The translations under genes were made by a program, and so were the position numbers. The notes under the pieces were generated by a model. It searched no databases and was not told the origin of the DNA. It saw nothing but the letters and a program-made list of their open reading frames with translations. From assembly GCA_031213475.1 (NCBI GenBank), contig JARUPZ010000009.1:6605601-6669600 (forward strand): 64,000 bases of DNA, in the 5' to 3' direction. This document shows positions 24,101 to 36,612 of this stretch, in pieces (positions within the stretch are counted from its first letter, which is position 1; each line of letters opens with the position of its first letter). Source of the stretch: Nereocystis luetkeana (Eukaryota > Sar > Phaeophyceae > Laminariales > Laminariaceae).

Positions 24101-26675
24101 AAAGAAGCTTTGGGTTCAGACACACGTCAGGAGTATGCGTATATTTTTACAGACACAGAGCTTTCCAATTTCTTCAAGAGACCCGAACGTACGGTGTTCC
24201 ATTGGGGGTACCAATCAAACTCCCACCTTTGCGTGCAATCTACACTCCAACATTGGAGCCTCCGATGAAACAGTGAGGTTTAAGGTCCGGTACCCATGCA
24301 TGCATGCAATTGCGCATCGGTTTTCTGGATTACAATGATCCTGTAATTAGGTTAGTTTTCCTTATTGGGGTTGGGTTAGGATTTTTACGCGTGTTCGCGT
24401 CAAGTCTCTTGCTACAAGTTCGTTAGACAGAATGTCGGGAACCTGTAACCAGAATTTGTGTGGACAACCCAATAACCGTTGGTTGGCGTTGTCTGTCTTG
24501 ACCAGGTATACATGTTCAACCCAAGACAGTCCAGCATACCCTAAATGGGAACCACGGGCTGTGAACCAAGGCTTGTGCAGAAGCACGACAGTATTGGACA
24601 CGAGAGGAGGGCCATTTCCGTCGAATTTCAAGACTCTCGTTCATGGCAACTCTCACCTTCGTCAGGCAAGTCTTGGAAACAATTGTGTGGCTGACGTTCG
24701 GGGCACGGGTCCGACACCACATACATCGGAAACATAATTGATCCCCAAGTAATGGTCTACACGTTACGAAAGGCACAAAAATTCACCATAAATGTTAGTC
24801 AGCTCAGGTGGCTTGAGGAACGCTGTGATGTCCTCACAATCTAAAACGCGTTTCACGGGTTCTGGGATTTGCTACGAGACCGTGGACAGTCTCTCCATAG
24901 CAGCATGTTTGCATCGAGGCGTTCTACAGTCGTTACGTTTCGACGTACATTCGCTGCAGAGACGCTGCCAACGACTGTTGTTTTTTGTGCTATGCCCGTT
25001 CGTGCCGTGGTTAGTACGGTTGCCGGCCCAAAGAACCGAAAGCCCGTCAGAAAAAATGAACATTCCCCGACAAGCATCCCTGTCAACCGCCACCGCACTT
25101 CACCCATTCGCACAACCTGCTGGCAACGAAAATATCGACCTGCGGCGCGAGTGTTCCTATAGCAACCGCTCGTACACGTTTATGAAAAACCTGTTCTGTA
25201 CCGTTACCTTTTCGTGTGGCGCATTTCGCTCGACGTCACCACCCCCTCTCAACGATCCAAAGTCTTCCGGTCAGGGAACATGTATGACCTGTTGATGCAC
25301 CTGTTCGTGGAGGATACAGGACGGATGCTACGACACATACATGGGGTGGACCCGGTTTTTCAGCAGGATTCTCCTTTGCCGCAGATCGGGGCCTCACGCA
25401 GAAACTGATGATAAAATATATGATCCCCTCCTGAGGGCCTAAACCGGTACTCCACGAAACAAATACAAGCCGATACTGACGGTAGACGATTCCTCGTCCG
25501 TTAAGGACCCCACGAAGTGTGAGAACATGTTGAGCGACAGACTACTGTTAACCCCACGAACGATCGTAGCATGCGTCAAATGACAGGTCCAACTCGAAGG
25601 GGTCAGCTGCAGTCCGGGTCTAGTGTCAGTTGTGGTGGTCTGAGATGGCCGGTGCGGTTCCCTGAACGCAAGAGCTCGTCAACATTTCCAAGGACATACA
25701 TACCCTCGTCGAGTGATCCACGCAGTTTTCGTGCGTATTTACGACTTTTGTACGAATTTATTCTGCACAAAACCGATTCAAATTAGAGTATGTGACTTTT
25801 TCGCGAATCATATTGCTGATGTGAAATTTATCTTTTTTGTTACTCGACTCTTTCGTCGTTTTCGAGCCATAAAAACCAATTTATGTGGACCAAACATGAG
25901 TTTGAATTCCGTTTAGACAGTTTTTAGTTTTTTTCTGGATTTGTACAGGTGCGTTTCGAGTTGTTCTTTCCCAACTTTTCGTAATTATTTTTGAAATTTT
26001 GAATCTGGGTGGCAGGACTCCCCTTTCGATTGTGGAGTTGGGACAGTTACCTCTGTCACGTTTGATCGCCTTTCGATTCCAACTACTAATAGCGTTTATG
26101 AACTGAACACCACTTTTTGCTAGTGTCGGAACTTCGTTCGACGTTTTTTCAGGGGTGTATTTGATGTTAGTAGAGTGTTTGCGGTACCTTACCCGCCCGC
26201 TAGTAAGACACGTGTAAGTAAAAAACTCAGGCTCAAATTATAGAAACATTACGTGACGGCCCAGCCTCGGCGTCTGCCGCAATTTAAGAAAGAGCAACGC
26301 TACTCGTGGCGGCCCACCGTGCCCCTAGATGTGTGGGGTACATCCCTCTCATTTTTCTGTACCACACTGGCTGTGTCGCAGTGTTGTCAGTCCTAAGGTA
26401 CGAATGAGTTGTGGCTTGGATGACGAATCCAGTATTTCACAAAACGAAATCCTGGCAGAGCGGGGGTTACGCGTTTGACAGTCACACAAAATCGCCAACC
26501 GTATGTAGTTGAACACCAGTCAGGTGGCCCTGGCCTTAGAGGGTACCGCCCCGCCGTCATCTTCCGTGGTTCAGGAAAACGGCTCTTTGCAGTTGAGAGG
26601 GCGGCGTTGCACCCAGCTGTTGAAACCTACTGGCAAGGCTGCGCGGGGGCCGACTCGGCCTTCAGCGACTCCTGA
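21112..26675. other. No recognised gene; spacer
   Basis: Several overlapping frames of 80-167 codons (for example 24792-25295 plus, 23818-24084 plus) show no recognisable domain and no family match. A GC-rich patch with GAGGAGGG/CCCTCC inverted words lies near 22990-23035. Near-matches to the window's palindrome occur at 21433 and 24500. Confidence 0.4.
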
Positions 26676-27814
26676 GCGGGTCACCCCTTCCGCAAGGGCG
26701 TATCTAGCGCTTCCATGGAGGTACCCGAGAAACAGTCTACTTTTTTTGCCGACAACCTGCGCGGCCAGACCACCGACGAGTTCAAACGTGCGTTGAGCGA
26801 GAAGTGTAACACTCTGCTGTGGCTGTTGCCCCCGAACTGAACCGACGAAGTGCAACCTGTGGATTCCGGCTACGGGACGCTCTTCAACGTCTACGTTGGG
26901 CAGGCTCTGGACAAGTGGCTTCTTGACGGCGAAAACGTAAAAAAGTGGGAGTTCAACAAGCTGACGGCTGCGGATCGTCGGATCTTGATCACGCAATGGA
27001 GCGGAGAGGCAGCGAAGAAGATCGACAGTAACACTGCGTACCGCAAGCGCCTCTTCGACGAGACGGGGCTAGCGATGACAGCGGATGGCGGCGATGGCGA
27101 CCTCCCAAATCTCCAATGCGTAGAGCGGGGCACGTACTCCTTCATCGAGGTTGATACTACACCGGAACCGTTGGAAGACGTGCTACCGATCTCGCCTGTT
27201 CCCGCGGATGAGGGGAAGCCGACAAGTTCAAGCGACGAGAAGGAAGGTAACAGCGAGATGGGGCAAGAGGTTGACGAGAAGGCTGTGCTGAACATGGACG
27301 ACGACATCGCTAACGGTGAGGCCTTACTTCTGTTTGAAGTCTCTGACGGTTATTCTTTGGAAGCTCAGCACCTGCCGCCCTCACTCGGAATCGTGTTAAA
27401 CAAGAGATACTGCTTCGGCAGGGGATGGGTTGGTTCAGGGGGATCATCACACGAAAAGCCCAAGAACAGACACGCCATCGCTACGACTTCAGAGTGTTTC
27501 TCGAGACCGACCCCAGCACACGTAGCATGAGACTTCCACTAGCCAAGTACACGGTGGATGGGGCCACGGCAGAGGGATCGTGGGCGCTGCTATCGCGCTG
27601 CGCGGATAGGGACTCTACTGAGGACAGCGTGAGCGAGTTCGAGGAAGAGGAGGACGAGGAGGAGGACGAGGAGGAGGAGGAGGAGGAGGAGGAGGAGGAG
27701 GAGGAGGAGGAGGAGGAGGAGGAGGAGGAGGAGGAGGAGGAGGAGGAGGAGGAGGAGGAGGAGGAGGAGGAGGAGGAGGAGGAGGAGGAGGAGAAGGAGG
27801 ACGGAGAGGAGTAG
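26676..27814 (+). pseudogene. Decayed pogo-like (DDE) transposase, C-terminal half
   Basis: The plus-strand frame holds the second half of a DDE transposase. FADNLRGQTTDEF (second catalytic Asp) lies near 26750, LLWLLPPN near 26817, and then QPVDSGYG (third Asp) near 26853. These blocks, and the RLFDETGLAMTADG block near 27050, match pogo-like transposases I know from stramenopile genomes. A TGA at 26838-26840 sits between PPN and TDE, where the family has Cys. After residue block ALLLFEVSDG and a linker, a frame change near 27420 leads into GWFRGII...YDFRVFLE, a small chromo/Tudor-like module seen behind such transposases. It ends in a run of about 58 mostly Glu codons and a TAG at 27812. 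The 5' half, with the DNA-binding domain and first Asp, is missing. Non-functional. Confidence 0.7.
27641..27813 (+). repeat. GAG/GGA trinucleotide expansion
   Basis: About 173 bases are nearly pure GAG, with GAC or GAA interruptions at the ends. In the transposase frame they encode an acidic tail; the long uninterrupted centre looks like slippage expansion. The plus strand is purine-only, a potential triplex-forming tract. Confidence 0.9.
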
Positions 27815-27829
27815 GAGGACGTGGAGGAG

Positions 27830-28130
27830 TCAGGAGGCGGGAGGGGGGAGGGGGGGGGGTCGGTAGTACGATCGAGGGTTCGTCAGGGAGGGAGACGAGT
27901 CGCCTAAACGACATGAGCGACGTTCGGCCGATTCGCGCACGCGGTTAGAAGCGCATGCGCATTGAGCTCGAAGAGGAGTAGGAGGAGGAGGTGTCGGGAG
28001 AGGGAGGGAGGGTCGGAAGTACGATCGAGAGTTCGCCGGGGGGAGGAGGGGGTAGCCTGAAAGAGATAAGCGACGTCGGGCCGATTCGCGCAGGGGGTAG
28101 GAAGCGCACGACTATCTTGCGATTGCAGGA
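27830..28130. repeat. Tandem duplication with period of about 153 bp
   Basis: CGGTAGTACGATCGAGGGTTC at 27861 recurs as CGGAAGTACGATCGAGAGTTC at 28014. The following GAGCGACGTTCGGCCGATTCGCGCA recurs as AAGCGACGTCGGGCCGATTCGCGCA. Each unit also includes GGA-rich sequence. It follows the transposase relic directly and may be its 3' non-coding tail. Confidence 0.7.
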
Positions 28131-29119
28131 CCACGAGTAGCATAATGGTTTATCGGGGTCATTGGGGCGTAGATGGAGACGTATACGCTATGATACTGAG
28201 AATAACGTGGCAAGAGAAGAGACGGATTAAAAATTGAGGAAGAAAACAGCATTGGACGTTGCTGGTTAAAAACGAAAGGAGCTCTTAAGAAAATAATGCT
28301 CATTTTCCCGGGGAAATATGGAAAGCGCATTGAAGAACACGATGCTCATGATCCCAGGAAAAAAAGAAACCCAGGCTCCGGGCGATTTTTAGTTTCTTAC
28401 AAGCGGCCCGGTACTGTGGATGTAGTAATATAAAACCGAGTACAGCACAAGTTTGTAAACAAGAAAGTACCGATATGCCTCTTTCCATGACTCCTCCGAC
28501 CCAAGAACGTTGTGCGCGTACCTATTTTTTTTTTTTTTTTCTGCTTCGGACTTTATAGAAGTATGGCATGGGGTTTTGAAGGGTCGGGACATAAGGAGGA
28601 CGAAGATTTCTGTGGCTTGTACTGGTTACTGTTGAAATGTCGAAAGATTCGAGTGGTATTGTGCTGACTTGGAGGGTTATGATATGTTGATTTTGTATTT
28701 TCGAATTTTTGAACGAGTTTAGGGCTTTCACAGCGGCGAGCCAGCTGTATACTTCTGTGATCGATTTGGAATTACTGTGATGTCATTCATAGCACTAATA
28801 CTGGTGGTGATACAACTCGAGGGTACATGTGCTAGATAGGTGTCGACCTACAATAGTACCGCATACGTGGGAAAATTAAAAAAAAAATTAAGAGTGTGCC
28901 GCGTTTAGGGAGGCTGTCGAATGAATGTGTTCTGCGTAGTCGCGACAAGATCTGGTGTAGCTTGATTGGCTGGCTTGTGTGAGTCATATAGCTGAAAACA
29001 TAAAATTGAGATGGTGAACAGAGTTATATCACGCCGGATGCGATGCATATAAACACACACATAAATATCATTAGTTATTACCAAGGTAGAAGAAAGAGCT
29101 AAAAAACAAAGGGGTCTCT
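28131..29119. other. No recognised gene; AT-rich spacer
   Basis: Homopolymers occur (T18 near 28524-28541 and A runs near 28875). I see no family, RNA or element boundary here. Confidence 0.4.
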
Positions 29120-29270
29120 TTGCCTGCTGTAGACAGGCCCAGTCTGCCTGCTGTAGAGTGCTGCGGACCGGCTCAATCTGCCTGCTGTGGGCAGGCACAG
29201 TCCGCCTGCTGTGGGCAGGCACAGTGTGCATGCTGTGGGCGGGCACAGTCTCCCTGTTGTTGGCAGGCAC
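29120..29270. repeat. 24-bp minisatellite (about six units)
   Basis: The unit is close to GCCTGCTGTGGGCAGGCACAGTC. The GCCTGC and GCAGGC parts are self-complementary, so each unit can form a small hairpin. Because 24 is a multiple of three, both strands stay open. The plus strand gives an 8-residue Cys/Ala/Gln repeat and the minus strand a VPAHSRxT-like repeat, within a 122-codon minus-strand frame (28905-29273). Confidence 0.85.
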
Positions 29271-31984
29271 CAAAAATAAACGTTACTATTTTGTCTTTCG
29301 ATAAAGGCCCAGCACAGACATGTGCCTACACACGTTGTCGCACCAAGCTCGACCAACTGTGAACGGATTTCCACCCCACCAGGACGAGAAGGTGTCCTGC
29401 GTGTGTGCGTGCACAGAGCCCACGGGGACTGGAGTTGGAGACGTGTGCGTCGAGCGCGGTGGTGAAAGGTGGACTAAAAAATGTTGAATCACACACAACA
29501 ACCCACACACATCACACACACATACAGACGAACTCAAAACAAGGCACCCTACCCTCGTATACGAGCCGCGAGTAAGATTTTTGTTTTTCCTTGGTTAAAC
29601 TAAGGAAAAAAAAACTCGCTTCGCTCGCGCGGCTCAAAATGATATTAATTGTAAAAAAATATTGTGTTTTGAATCGACGCAAATAGTATGGGCGCGCTTA
29701 CGGATGGCATGCGTTCACACCTACACATTTTACAGCTACTCTCAATCCTTTGGAATAATACCATGTATGTTTGAGGGAATGCTGCTGCAGGTACTTCGTA
29801 CACTCACTCGCAGTATTTCGAGGGTTTCGTACTCCAGATACTGCGAGCACTAGCAGTATTTTGATATTTTGTACCAATACTGAGGATCCATTGCGCATAC
29901 TTGCGCGCTCGCACATATTCGGGGTTCGCTACAGCTGCTGTCGTAGATGCACCCTGTTGGGCTTCAAGTACCGCGGCTCTGTGTACCGCGGGTACTGCCG
30001 GTACTATCTCGGGGGGGGGCTAGTTAAAAAGATCAAATATTCTGAGACAAAATGGTTTAAAATATAGGTTTTTGTTTATACCATAGGTCCTACCTGGTAT
30101 CATCTATGGTCCCCGGTAATAGTCTATCTAGCAGTACTTTTTCATCGCTTGGTACCGTTCGTATTGCTTCTTCTGCGAGCACTCGCAAAACCGAAATATC
30201 GTCTATATGCCTAGTATACTTTGAATATGAAAACTATTTTGAACGTCTCTGCACCGTGTCGACAGATTGTCCGGCTTATGGTTCGGCACAAATTTCTACC
30301 AAATTGTCCCACAAGTGGCAGTTGGAGCTATTTACTTTTGCTGGGGACAACCCGAGTACTTAGGGCAGCACTGGCAGTATTTACAACATATTATGCACTG
30401 CGAGGAATAGGGTTTCGATATTGCGGGAACGTTTTTGCCTGCGCTCCCGGGGTTCGGTACTGCTCATACTCTTATTACCCTTAGTGTTTGGGCCTTTTCA
30501 ATACCCGCAATATTTTGGTCGCCAGTACGTTGATACTCTCAATACTCGGACTCTGATTTGTTCTCGATATTATATACCTGGTATGTATGTGAAACCTTCA
30601 TGCTACCCTGTGCACCAACAAAAGCATATTTTGGGGGCATCTATACATTTCTTATTCGGTGTGTCTTGCTTAGCCGGGCACAAAGCATTATGGCGCAACC
30701 TCGACATCACGCAACACTTCTGTACTTTCGTTGACGCCGCAAACACTGAACTGATCGCCCGAGTCATCTGTTCAGGATCAATCATAACTTACCCGCACCA
30801 TTTTTTTATGTTATCCTAGTGTTGATCCGGTACTAATTCCGCAAACAGAACAGTCTGTCCTCAAATACATTCGTGTTCGTTGTTCACGTCAATGGTGGGT
30901 GGGTACAGCTACGACTACAAAGCAGGTGCGCATAAATTAACAAGAGTATAATTGCTCTAGGGCCATTCCCCTAGGCACCTCCCGCAAAGGAACCCTGTAT
31001 TATCATGATCAAAAACATATGTAATGTGCCTCCAAAACGGGACCGCGGTGATCAATACGCACAGCATTCGCATGATTGTTCATGTTTTGCACGTTGTGCT
31101 GAACAAACACCCCCTTCCACCGTCTGCGTTGAGTGGTAGGCATCAAAATGATTTATTTGGCTTGGTTTTTTATATTTTTCGTGAGCACAAGAATGTTTGA
31201 TCGTTATCGCGTACCAGGTATTCATTAGATCACGTTCAGACCCCCCCCCCCCCCCCCCCCGCCGTCCCGGACTTGAAACAATGTTATTTTAGACAATCCA
31301 AGTATTTTCGTTGATGTTTTTTGTTAGGACTACTAGTCTAATCCGTTGGAAGTTGCATCTAATCCGTCCGAAGTTGTTTGGGTATTTTTGGGAAGTGGTC
31401 AAAAAGGGGTACACCCCCCGCGCGTTTTAGCGATATTGCGGTATAGGCATTATAACGACCGCGCGAGATGTCCCCAGGTCCCTCAACCGTCTACGACTTC
31501 AATATTGATGCGCTGTCAAGGCGCGCGCAGCCCATGCCGAGCATGCCTGTCTTTTTTGTTTCATTTCGGGCACGTTTATGTGGCTCACGGCACAACCGCG
31601 CAAGGGGAGTAGCACTAATTCCTCGTTATGATAAAATGTTACGTGGGTATGCCCCCGCATATATATCTAGCGACTATATGTGATACCCTCGTGTGACCAT
31701 CATCTTAGCCCCCTTTGACCGAGTCACTACCTCGCGATGACCACTTATCACAGCCCCAGGCACATATCCGAATATATTGTACACGTCACTCTATACAGCA
31801 GCCCCAACATACCAAGGGCGAAACATCCATCGGCTGCGAGAGGTCTGATCGAAATAAGCGGCGAAACACACCTCACTATATTAAACACGTCCATGCAATG
31901 TAGGGACAAGCACCGAAAATACCAGTAGTAGTGAAGTGGCTGGTTGATTTATTTCGGAGAAGGGTGTTTGTCGTAGGTTTCCAT
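29271..31984. other. Spacer with a cryptically simple tract
   Basis: No gene is recognised. From about 29780 to 30560 the words GCAGTA, TACTGC, GTACTG, AATACT and AGTATT recur in many arrangements without a fixed period. Three exact palindromes TACCWGGTA fall here (30091-30099, 30575-30583, 31212-31220). A C20 tract lies at 31241-31260. Confidence 0.4.
30103..30120. mobile_element. Single arm of hairpin family C (relic)
   Basis: CTATGGTCCCCGGTAATAG matches the outer end of the hairpin element at 55346-55454 (ATGGTCCCCCGTAATA). The partner arm is not seen nearby. A similar fragment, GCGGGGGACCATATG, lies near 63190. Confidence 0.4.
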
Positions 31985-32500
31985 GAGAAGAGGGGGAATA
32001 GGAGGGGCAATATAGCCTGATTTTTTTCCTTTTGTTTTTTAGGGTGGAATACGTAAACATAGCAAGCTTTGCGGCGTGTACCAGATAACAATCAGAAGAA
32101 AACAATGCGATAGGTGGGTGTGTGGGGTCCGGTGGAAGTGCGTCCTGTGTACCAGGTCTATAATGAGACATTGACTGCTCTCAGCAGACAGCAACAACAG
32201 GCAAAAAACAAAGCAACACAGTGAACTCGAACACACGGCAACATCGAATAGTACACGCGTCCCCAGCGGTTTCAAGCGTGAACTGTTGCTGTCTGCTGAG
32301 AGCTGCCAGTGTCTGCTTATTGACCTGGTACACACAACCCACTCCCATCCCCGCCCCACCGACCCCCCCCCTTTTTTCCTCCGATTTTATTCGGTACCTG
32401 GTATGTGGGAAAAAGCGGTATGTTCATTTATTTTTTAATTATTGTTTTTTTTCAAGGCATTTGTCGTGCCGTGTGTGTTTTTCGGTAATATCAATGGAGA
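31985..32500. mobile_element. Long imperfect foldback (inverted repeat) element
   Basis: The arms, about 220 bases each (31985-32205 and 32280-32500), pair along their whole length with mismatches and small gaps. A 20-base perfect match lies at the inner edge (32177-32196 with 32284-32303). The loop is about 87 bases. Matching features on each arm include GTGTACCAGGTC (32147) with GACCTGGTACAC (32322-32333), and GTACCAGATA (32078) with TACCTGGTA (32395). Translations of the arms also show a shared LFSSD..YLV block, as expected for copies. It looks like a foldback transposon or an old head-to-head duplication. Confidence 0.75.
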
Positions 32501-35500
32501 CCACTAACAACTGCCGGATGTTTCGCCCTCGGGCTGTTCGGACTACTGTACAGGGTTACGTGTACATGTGCTTATAATATGTGGTCATGGGGCGGGGATG
32601 AGTGTTCATCGCCGTCTAGTAACTCGGTCAGAGGGGGACAGATTATGGTCACGCGGGAGTGATACTTAAATAAATTTGAAATAAATGGAGTTGCGGGGGC
32701 ATTTCTGCGCGACATCAAATAAAAAAGGGCAGATTGTGTTACCCCTCCTGCGCCGCGGTGCCAATAGCCCCCACAACGTTCCCGGAAACAACAACGTCAA
32801 TGTGGGCGCGCTGGGCATGGGGTGCGGTCACCTTTCCAACGCGCCCAGATTGAATTCATAGCCGTTTGAGACACACGGGAACGCCTCTCGTAGGTGTGTA
32901 TACTTCGTATATGCTTAAAAAGCCCGGGGGTAGGTATACCCCCCTTCCACCACTTCCTCTTTTAGTCGTACTGACCTGATTGGTTTTAAACGTGTTGCTA
33001 CACATCCCCTCCCTGACAGGTTTTGGTAATATTGGTATACGTAACACTGCCCAAAGTACGGTCACGTAAGCGGGAAAAAGGACGGGGTTGGTACAACTGT
33101 CCTTTCTCGTACCCTCGTTATTGCTGATTATTCTCTTACTTTCAGTTGTCAATATGGAATTGGTTATCCTAGTGGCTGGTTTAGCTGAAAGACATCTCTT
33201 TTGTTAGCAGTACTGCTCACTGATGAAACGCATATAGCTTCGGGTTGTATTTCTATAGCTAGGAGAGGTGTATGATATTTTATACTTGTTGGAGGATTCA
33301 GAATGAGCTGTACTTCACAGCACCGAGGCGCTGTTTGGTTGCATGATGCCATTTTGTTTTTTTCTCTGTTTGGGTTGCTAGCACTGCTACTTGTATGGTC
33401 ATTCATATAGGTCGTACGTGTCAGATTACGGACTTACATGTGATACCGCCCAAGCACTATCAGCGTGACAGTGTGACCGCGGCTAGGGAGGAGGTGAAAC
33501 ATAGCCGTTGACCCTAGTCACGCCATTGTCTGATGACGTTATCTGTTCGGTTCATTGGTGTGATACATCTCGCCGCAGTTCGTATATATCAACCGCAGAT
33601 AGAGTTAAGTCTCAAGTTAAAGAAGACGAGATGCACGACATGGGCGTTGCATGATGATCCTCGCCTTGAATATTTTTGGGGGAATCATTGTCCTGACCGG
33701 ACTTGCACGGTTTGGGCGAAAACCGATCCGGGTGGCAAGGGGCTCCTTAGCCGGGGGAATCTCAGGGATGTTATTTGTGCTTAAGCTTTGGCTTGTCCGG
33801 TTGTAATATACCGCTGTTCAAGGTGCTGTTTACGTTACTTTAAATATCACCTCGTTCGCACAGACTCAGAAAAATACAGGTGCGCCCGTATAGTGGACTT
33901 TGTGAGCATGGACTGAACACTTTTTGATTAGGTTGGAACATGTTACATTTGGAGTGCGGTAGTGTACAGTTGGCGGTTTACATAAAATCTGGGTCTCCAG
34001 TGCCGTAGTCGGCACAAACACCAAAGTTCCTATTGCCGGTGACGCATGTCGTCACCCTGCGCATTTCATATAATTCTTGTCCTGTACAGCTTGTGAACAC
34101 GAGCTATCATCAGAGCCAGCAACTAGAACGGTATTTCGCTCTCTGGCCACAATCAAGTGAACCAGCTCGTGAACGAGCTCTATTTCTCAACGCGAGGTTG
34201 GGCCACGAATTGTCGTCATCAAGGTGATACCTTGTGTAAAACCTCCTCTTGGATTAGGTACGACATGCTGTATCCTTGAGAAGGCGTTGTTTCATTGTTT
34301 CATACTTCGGGGGGCATTAATCATGAACCTTTGTGGAAGATACAAGGCTCCCTTCGTAGGCCATACCTCGGTCTAAGTCATCGATTCGATCGCCGAGAGA
34401 CGTTTTGAAACGATTGCGCGATCGAGATGAAGACGTCCATGAGGCCGTTTTTTGGCAGAGTCGTCAGGGGTTGTACACGGCGGGTGAAACACACATTTTA
34501 CATCTGTGGACACCGTAAATAAACCAGTGTTATTGTTCACATACGAGGCATATCTTGTTGTGCGCACTGGTTTAGCGTCGTCTGGGTTTGGCCACTCCCA
34601 GACCCCGTCTTACGTAAATATATGAAGAATATGAAAGGAGGTCCATGTTTGGGGCATGAATGTTATTTCGTGTCAAGGTGTAAGGCTTGACGAACTTTCA
34701 AAATATTATAACCGGTTACATGTGCCCTTAAACTATCGTACCTATTTTACAATGACGAGACGTGAGTATCTCTTGTTGTTCGTACGAGCAGCGCCGAATC
34801 CCATGTTGTTCGCAAACACTAAAATAATCCGGTGGACACATATATATTTGGATGGGTAAGGTATCGCTCGTTGTCGTGGGGTTGGCTCTTAGATAGACGG
34901 AAGCGCCGAGCACATTGCTCACTACTGTAGACACGGTTCACCACATAGGCAACAAAAATAGGCCGTACTTGGCTGCCCGTGAAAAAAACTATTCAGTCCA
35001 CCGGTGTTGTAGCGCTCAGGACCGCGTAACGCCCGGGGGATTTCCCGATTACCGTGTTAACTTGACATCGTCGTACAAAATACCTTTCAACAAAATACCT
35101 CAATATCCTACGATTAATAGGCTTCCATCAATCGAGTTGTACGAGCTGGGTAGTCTTCAGAAAATCGACACACTATTACACCTCGCAATACGAAAGCACT
35201 GAAACTCAAACCTTGAGACGATGTCGCATCAGCAGGTTACCGAGGTGCCTTGTTGTGTTGTCTTACGAGGGCTGCCGTTCGTCCGATCTGGCCTCCACGT
35301 TGACACTGCCTGAACCTCATACTTTCATGTATCTTCTGTTCAGATTGTAGAGGCAATGATTTTCATGTTTACGGGCACGATGGCGTCTAAACGCGTCACC
35401 GTCGGCTCCCCTGGAGCGTATACGGAGGTCGCCGGTGGTACGCAGTGCCGCGCGTGTTCGAGCACCCAACCGGCTGAGCGTTTGACTAGCTTGGAGCGAG

Positions 35501-36454
35501 GTCTTGTGAAACATCAGTGCATTACCGGAAGTGCCGACTGCAGGTATTCAGTACCAGAGCTATGTCTACGATATCGTGAATACCACTTTATGTGACCAAC
35601 AAAACGTTTGAGCTGGTTGGTCCTTGAACGTTTTATAGTTTATACCACGTCCACCTTTCAACCCAAGCTACGGCGTGTGCTTCGTTTTGGGTTTTGTTTA
35701 AGACATATCTGGTCGCTCTGATTGTTGGTCTATACATTTTGCCCTAACGTAGTTCCTTATGCCCTCTGAAATCACAGAGTATAACTGCGCGTCGTTGACG
35801 GGTCGACGGAGGCTCACAAAACACGCGCGTACTATGTCAGGATCGAGCTGTCATTTAACCCGCGAACACGTTGACGTCTGCGTCGGAGACGTTCATAGTT
35901 GGTGTATGCTTGGCAGCTACTTGATGTAGTGGATGGTCTTGATTCAGCACACATATTACTTGCTATTCGTCCAACGAAGTCCACCAGTCGAATATTTGGG
36001 TGAAATCACTTAGCTACACGCGTCAGAGTATCTTTAACCCGTTTGTTGAGAACAATGGATGAAAAATGCCTAGTGTTCGTACCTAATGTTTGGCTGACTG
36101 TTACTGACATTTATGTAGGCCCCGGGGTCGGTCAATTTACATTTTCGGTGCTAGCGCTACGTCTGGAACCTCGGCCGCCGTTCTTCGAGGTCGGTATGCT
36201 CAAACGTATGTGGCATTGGTGTAGTTGTGGCAAGGGGGCATCGTGGCTGATGCCACTATAATTCGTTTACCGTTGACTAGCTCGTGCCTAATACGGAAGT
36301 CTGAACCTGTTTTACGTGGCCAACGCAAGCATCTACGGTATGTGGATTGGTTTGTATTGCTCTGGTACAAACAACACATCCTTCACGTAATACCAGGTAT
36401 GTGACAGCTTTTTTGTAGCCACTATAGAAAGAACACTTCGGATGCGCAGAAGTA
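32501..36454. other. No recognised gene; spacer
   Basis: Frames up to about 100 codons show no recognisable product. One exact TACCAGGTA lies at 36391-36399. I see no RNA gene or repeat family. Confidence 0.4.
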
Positions 36455-36612
36455 GGGTATCTGATACCCAGCCTAATAATGCTAAATATTGGGCCGATTT
36501 GGATGATGACAAATATTAGGCCGATTTCAACACAGTCAAATGGAGGCGACACGCATGGGTTGAAAACATAAAGATGGTTCAATGTGCATTTTTTTTTTTT
36601 GGGGGGGGGGGG
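36455..36612. repeat. Palindrome, direct repeat and T12G12 tract
   Basis: GGGTATCTGATACCC (36455-36469) is a perfect 15-base palindrome around a central T. A 27-base direct repeat follows: AAATATTGGGCCGATTT near 36484, then AAATATTAGGCCGATTT near 36511. The stretch ends in T12 directly followed by G12 (36589-36612). It lies about 350 bases beyond the 3' end of the mariner-like relic and could include its decayed end, though no terminal repeat pair is clear. Confidence 0.6.

Noticed and set aside
27615..27914. Pro-rich minus-strand protein
   Set aside because: Antisense shadow of the GAG expansion.
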